From positions 1 to 6,152 of the forward strand of contig JAQBRK010000008.1 of NCBI GenBank assembly GCA_028286505.1: a stretch of DNA of 6,152 bases, in the 5' to 3' direction. Below are positions 3,796 through 6,152 of the stretch, piece after piece. The notes beneath the pieces were generated by a model. That model did not search any database, had not been told where the DNA came from, and saw nothing but the letters and a program-made list of their open reading frames with translations. The stretch's first letter is position 1. The number at the start of each line of letters is the position of its first letter. Made by a program: the position numbers and the translations under genes. This DNA comes from Parcubacteria group bacterium (GTDB taxonomy: Bacteria > Patescibacteriota > Minisyncoccia > Phycocordibacterales > Phycocordibacteraceae).

Positions 3796-6018
3796 ATGCT
3801 GAAACGGCTGGAGATAGTCGGTTTTAAATCGTTCGCCCGGAAGACGCTGCTTGATTTCTCAAGCGCGGCTACGGCTATCGTCGGACCGAACGGTTCCGGC
3901 AAGTCGAACGTCGCCGAAGCGTTCCGCTTCGCGCTCGGCGAACAGTCGATGAAATCGATGCGGGGCAAGAGAAGCGAAGACCTCATCTGGTCGGGTTCGC
4001 ACACCACGCAGCGTTCGAATCGCGCATCGGTCGCTATCGTCTTCGATAATCGCAAGCGCATTTTCCCCAAGCTCGACTTCGAGGAAGTTTCGGTCGAGCG
4101 TGCGGTATTCCGCGATGGTTCGAGCGAGTACCTCATCAATGGCACGAAGGTACGTCTCCGCGATATACAGGAACTGCTGGCATCCGCAAACATTGGAGAG
4201 ACCGGTCACCACATCATTTCCCAGGGTGAAGCCGACCGCATCCTGCTCGCTCATCCGCGCGAACGTCGTGCGATGCTCGAAGACGCTCTTGGCCTTAAGG
4301 TGTTTGAATTCAAGAAACAAGAGGCTCAGCGAAAGCTCGAGAAGACGCAGGATAATGTTCGTGAAGTGGAAGCGCTTCGTAGGGAAATAGCGCCGCATAT
4401 CCGCTTCCTGCAGAAGCAGGTCGAGAAAATCGAGCGTGCGGAAGAACTCATGCGCGAACTCGCAACACTTGCGCGGACCTACCTTTCCGTCGAGGAAGCC
4501 TATATCGCTACGGAACGCGCGGCAGCGAACGAACGCCGCGGAGCAGCAAACGAACGGCTCACCACCGCTTCAGCCGAACTTGCCGCGTTCGACGAACGTG
4601 CCACCACCGATTCCGAAGGCATGAAGCGCGCGGAAGCGATTCGCCAAGCGGAGCGGGAAGTTGACCGCATCACGAGCGAACGGAGCGCACTCGGTCGGGA
4701 AATAGGTCGGGTAGAAGGCGGTCTGCATGAGGCAAAAAAACGCAGTGCGTCAGTTGCGCGCGAACCATACGTCAAAGTGACGCGCGAAGACCTCTCGACG
4801 CTGCGCGAGGTAGTGGAAGAGCAGTCGAAAATAGTAGAGGGTGAGACGGTCGAGCCGGGTGCAGTGCGGGCGGCGCTCTTGGCGCTACGCGCTGCGGTCG
4901 GGGCATTCTTCGAACGCTACGCCGCTCCGAACGACGACTTCCTTGCGGAAGAAGAACACACGGTCTTCAAGCTTGAGAACGAGCGCGTCGAGCTTATGAA
5001 GAAGGACGAAGAGCTCGAGGGAGCGGTAGAACGCGCCCGAAGCTCACTCATGAAGGCGCGTGAAGCCGCGCTCGCGCACGAAGAGACCGGTCGCGAAGAG
5101 AAGCGTCGCATTCTGGGGCTTGCCGAAAGCAAGGCGCGCGAAGAAGGAAGTGTCGTTCGTGAAGACGGCCGCCTCCGGGAACTCCAGATGCTCGCGGACG
5201 AGCTCGAGCGAGATCGCGCCGAAGTTCTTGCGCTTGCGGGCGTCGCGGCATTTTCATACGAACCGCTCGAACTGGCTCCCGAGGAGCGTCGCGCGCAGGA
5301 AGATAGAAAGCGTCAGCTCGAGCGCCTCAAGATACGCGTTGAAGAAGCGGGCGGTACGGGCGAAGACGTGCGCAAGGAATATACGGACGCCACCGAGCGC
5401 GAAGCATTCCTCATGCGCGAGCTCGAAGACCTCTCGAAGTCCGCGGAAGGTCTCGCGGAACTCATACGTGACCTTGATGACGAACTTACGAAGACGTTCG
5501 CTGAAGGTCTTGCAAAGGTGAATCACTCGTTCGGCGAGTATTTCGCCATCATGTTCGGAGGCGGCGGCGCGAAACTCGTTTTGGAAGAATTCGATGCGGT
5601 AGAAGAAGACGAAGAGTCGGATGAATACGAGGAGGAAACGGCAGGGAAGAAGAAGCAAGGGAAGCCGGGTATCGAAATCTCCGTAAACCTTCCGAAGAAA
5701 CGCGTGCAATCCCTCATGCAACTTTCGGGTGGCGAACGAGCCCTTACGTCCATCGCGCTCATCTTCGCGATGAGTCAGGTCAATCCCCCTCCGTTCCTGA
5801 TTCTGGACGAGACCGACGCGGCGCTCGACGAAGCCAACTCGCGGCGCTACGGCGACATGATAGAAGAGCTTGCGAAGCGCTCACAGCTCATCGTCATCTC
5901 TCACAACCGCGAGACCATGAGCCGCGCCGGAATCCTTTACGGCGTCACCATGGGCGCGGATGGCGTCTCGAAACTTCTTTCGGTGAAATTCGAGGAAGCG
6001 GCCGCTGTCGCGAAATAA
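3796..6018 (+). CDS. smc: SMC-family chromosome segregation ATPase, short form without recognisable hinge
   Basis: 740 residues against roughly 1,150-1,200 for a typical bacterial SMC. Both halves of the ATPase head are complete. N-terminal half: LEIVGFKSF, Walker A GPNGSGKSN (30-38, Lys36) and Q-loop Gln143. C-terminal half: signature LSGGER (643-648), Walker B FLILDE (667-672, Asp671/Glu672), DAALDEAN (674-681) and H-loop His703. Between them are two charged coiled-coil arms, about 170-340 and 385-575. The middle, where a hinge of about 150 residues is expected, has only a short helical Ala/Leu-rich stretch (about 350-385) with no hinge glycine motif. An acidic insert (597-614) precedes the signature. 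SMC dimers compact and segregate DNA, normally with ScpA/ScpB, not seen here. The ATG3796 start is supported by conserved SMC residues from position 4 and by an extended -10 box leaving no room for a ribosome binding site. Reading as a RecN- or SbcC-like protein is less likely given the SMC-type head motifs. Confidence 0.93.
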   Translation: MLKRLEIVGFKSFARKTLLDFSSAATAIVGPNGSGKSNVAEAFRFALGEQSMKSMRGKRSEDLIWSGSHTTQRSNRASVAIVFDNRKRIFPKLDFEEVSVERAVFRDGSSEYLINGTKVRLRDIQELLASANIGETGHHIISQGEADRILLAHPRERRAMLEDALGLKVFEFKKQEAQRKLEKTQDNVREVEALRREIAPHIRFLQKQVEKIERAEELMRELATLARTYLSVEEAYIATERAAANERRGAANERLTTASAELAAFDERATTDSEGMKRAEAIRQAEREVDRITSERSALGREIGRVEGGLHEAKKRSASVAREPYVKVTREDLSTLREVVEEQSKIVEGETVEPGAVRAALLALRAAVGAFFERYAAPNDDFLAEEEHTVFKLENERVELMKKDEELEGAVERARSSLMKAREAALAHEETGREEKRRILGLAESKAREEGSVVREDGRLRELQMLADELERDRAEVLALAGVAAFSYEPLELAPEERRAQEDRKRQLERLKIRVEEAGGTGEDVRKEYTDATEREAFLMRELEDLSKSAEGLAELIRDLDDELTKTFAEGLAKVNHSFGEYFAIMFGGGGAKLVLEEFDAVEEDEESDEYEEETAGKKKQGKPGIEISVNLPKKRVQSLMQLSGGERALTSIALIFAMSQVNPPPFLILDETDAALDEANSRRYGDMIEELAKRSQLIVISHNRETMSRAGILYGVTMGADGVSKLLSVKFEEAAAVAK

Positions 6019-6032
6019 TATGAATATGATAT

Positions 6033-6152
6033 ATGGCATTTGATGGACTACCTGAACGACCAAAACAAGGAATAATTTCTCGTGAGAAGTTGTCACTCGA
6101 AGAACGGGTTCGGAAGGTACAGACACAAGCGTTGGATATATATAAAAAGATC
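6033..6152 (+). CDS. Start of a gene cut by the window end, product not recognised
   Basis: An open frame starts at ATG6033, 14 nt after the smc stop, and continues for 40 codons to the edge without a stop; an in-frame TGA at 6027 closes the frame upstream. The visible peptide begins MAFDGLPERPKQGIISREKL and continues with a charged, helix-prone segment (LEERVRKVQTQALDIYKK, about 22-39). There is no signal peptide or membrane span in this part. No Shine-Dalgarno sequence precedes it; the upstream bases are A/T-rich, with TAATAT at 6016-6021 a possible -10 box. It could be co-transcribed with smc or nearly leaderless. No function can be proposed from 40 residues. Confidence 0.65.
   Translation, partial: MAFDGLPERPKQGIISREKLSLEERVRKVQTQALDIYKKI

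Noticed and set aside
3480..4193. Minus-strand open frame of 237 codons across the second membrane gene, the terminator and the start of smc
   Set aside because: It runs antisense through SMC Walker A coding sequence and across a clear intrinsic terminator and promoter. Its translation is Ser/Arg-rich with no recognisable domain, so it is a shadow of codon bias.
3859..4398. Minus-strand open frame of 179 codons inside smc
   Set aside because: It is antisense to the conserved SMC N-terminal head and has no start signal or recognisable motif.
5254..5721. Minus-strand open frame of 155 codons inside smc
   Set aside because: It is a shadow of the Glu/Lys-rich SMC coding strand, giving a Phe/Leu/Arg-rich product; no promoter or ribosome binding site is seen.

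Overview
The window looks like a housekeeping stretch of a small-genome bacterium, most likely of the Patescibacteria/CPR group (Parcubacteria-like). This is inferred from three features: a NusB domain fused to a Nudix domain, a much shortened SMC protein, and compact genes of moderate GC using the standard code (TGA reads as a stop). No rRNA or marker phylogeny is available in the window, so the assignment is tentative.

Layout from left to right. 29-940 (+): NusB-Nudix fusion. 958-984: strong hairpin between convergent genes, with its T-rich side serving the minus strand. 1011-1811 (-): a cupin protein with an N-terminal four-cysteine region, with its own ribosome binding site and a good sigma-70-type promoter at 1841-1868. 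1869-2021: an intergenic region dense in inverted repeats, which can fold into a multi-helix leader ahead of the next gene. 2047-2733 (+): ribonuclease III (rnc). 2803-3201 and 3327-3719 (+): two unrelated-looking small four-helix membrane proteins, each followed by a hairpin terminator. 3796-6018 (+): a 740-residue SMC ATPase with both ATPase half-heads intact but no recognisable hinge, apparently expressed from an extended -10 promoter as a leaderless message. 6033-6152 (+): start of another gene that runs off the window.

How the genes fit together. NusB (rRNA antitermination) and RNase III (pre-rRNA processing) both act on nascent rRNA, and rnc-smc neighbourhood is conserved in many bacteria. 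The window therefore reads as a nusB / rnc / smc block interrupted by an antisense cupin gene and two membrane-protein genes. Each of the interrupting genes is set off by its own punctuation.

The most interesting points are the predicted structured leader of rnc, whose closing 15-bp helix covers a possible ribosome binding site and could be a self-cleavage target; the Nudix domain that has lost key acidic residues while fused to NusB; the hinge-less SMC; and the cupin whose metal-motif glutamate position is a cysteine. I saw no CRISPR array, tRNA, rRNA or insertion sequence.
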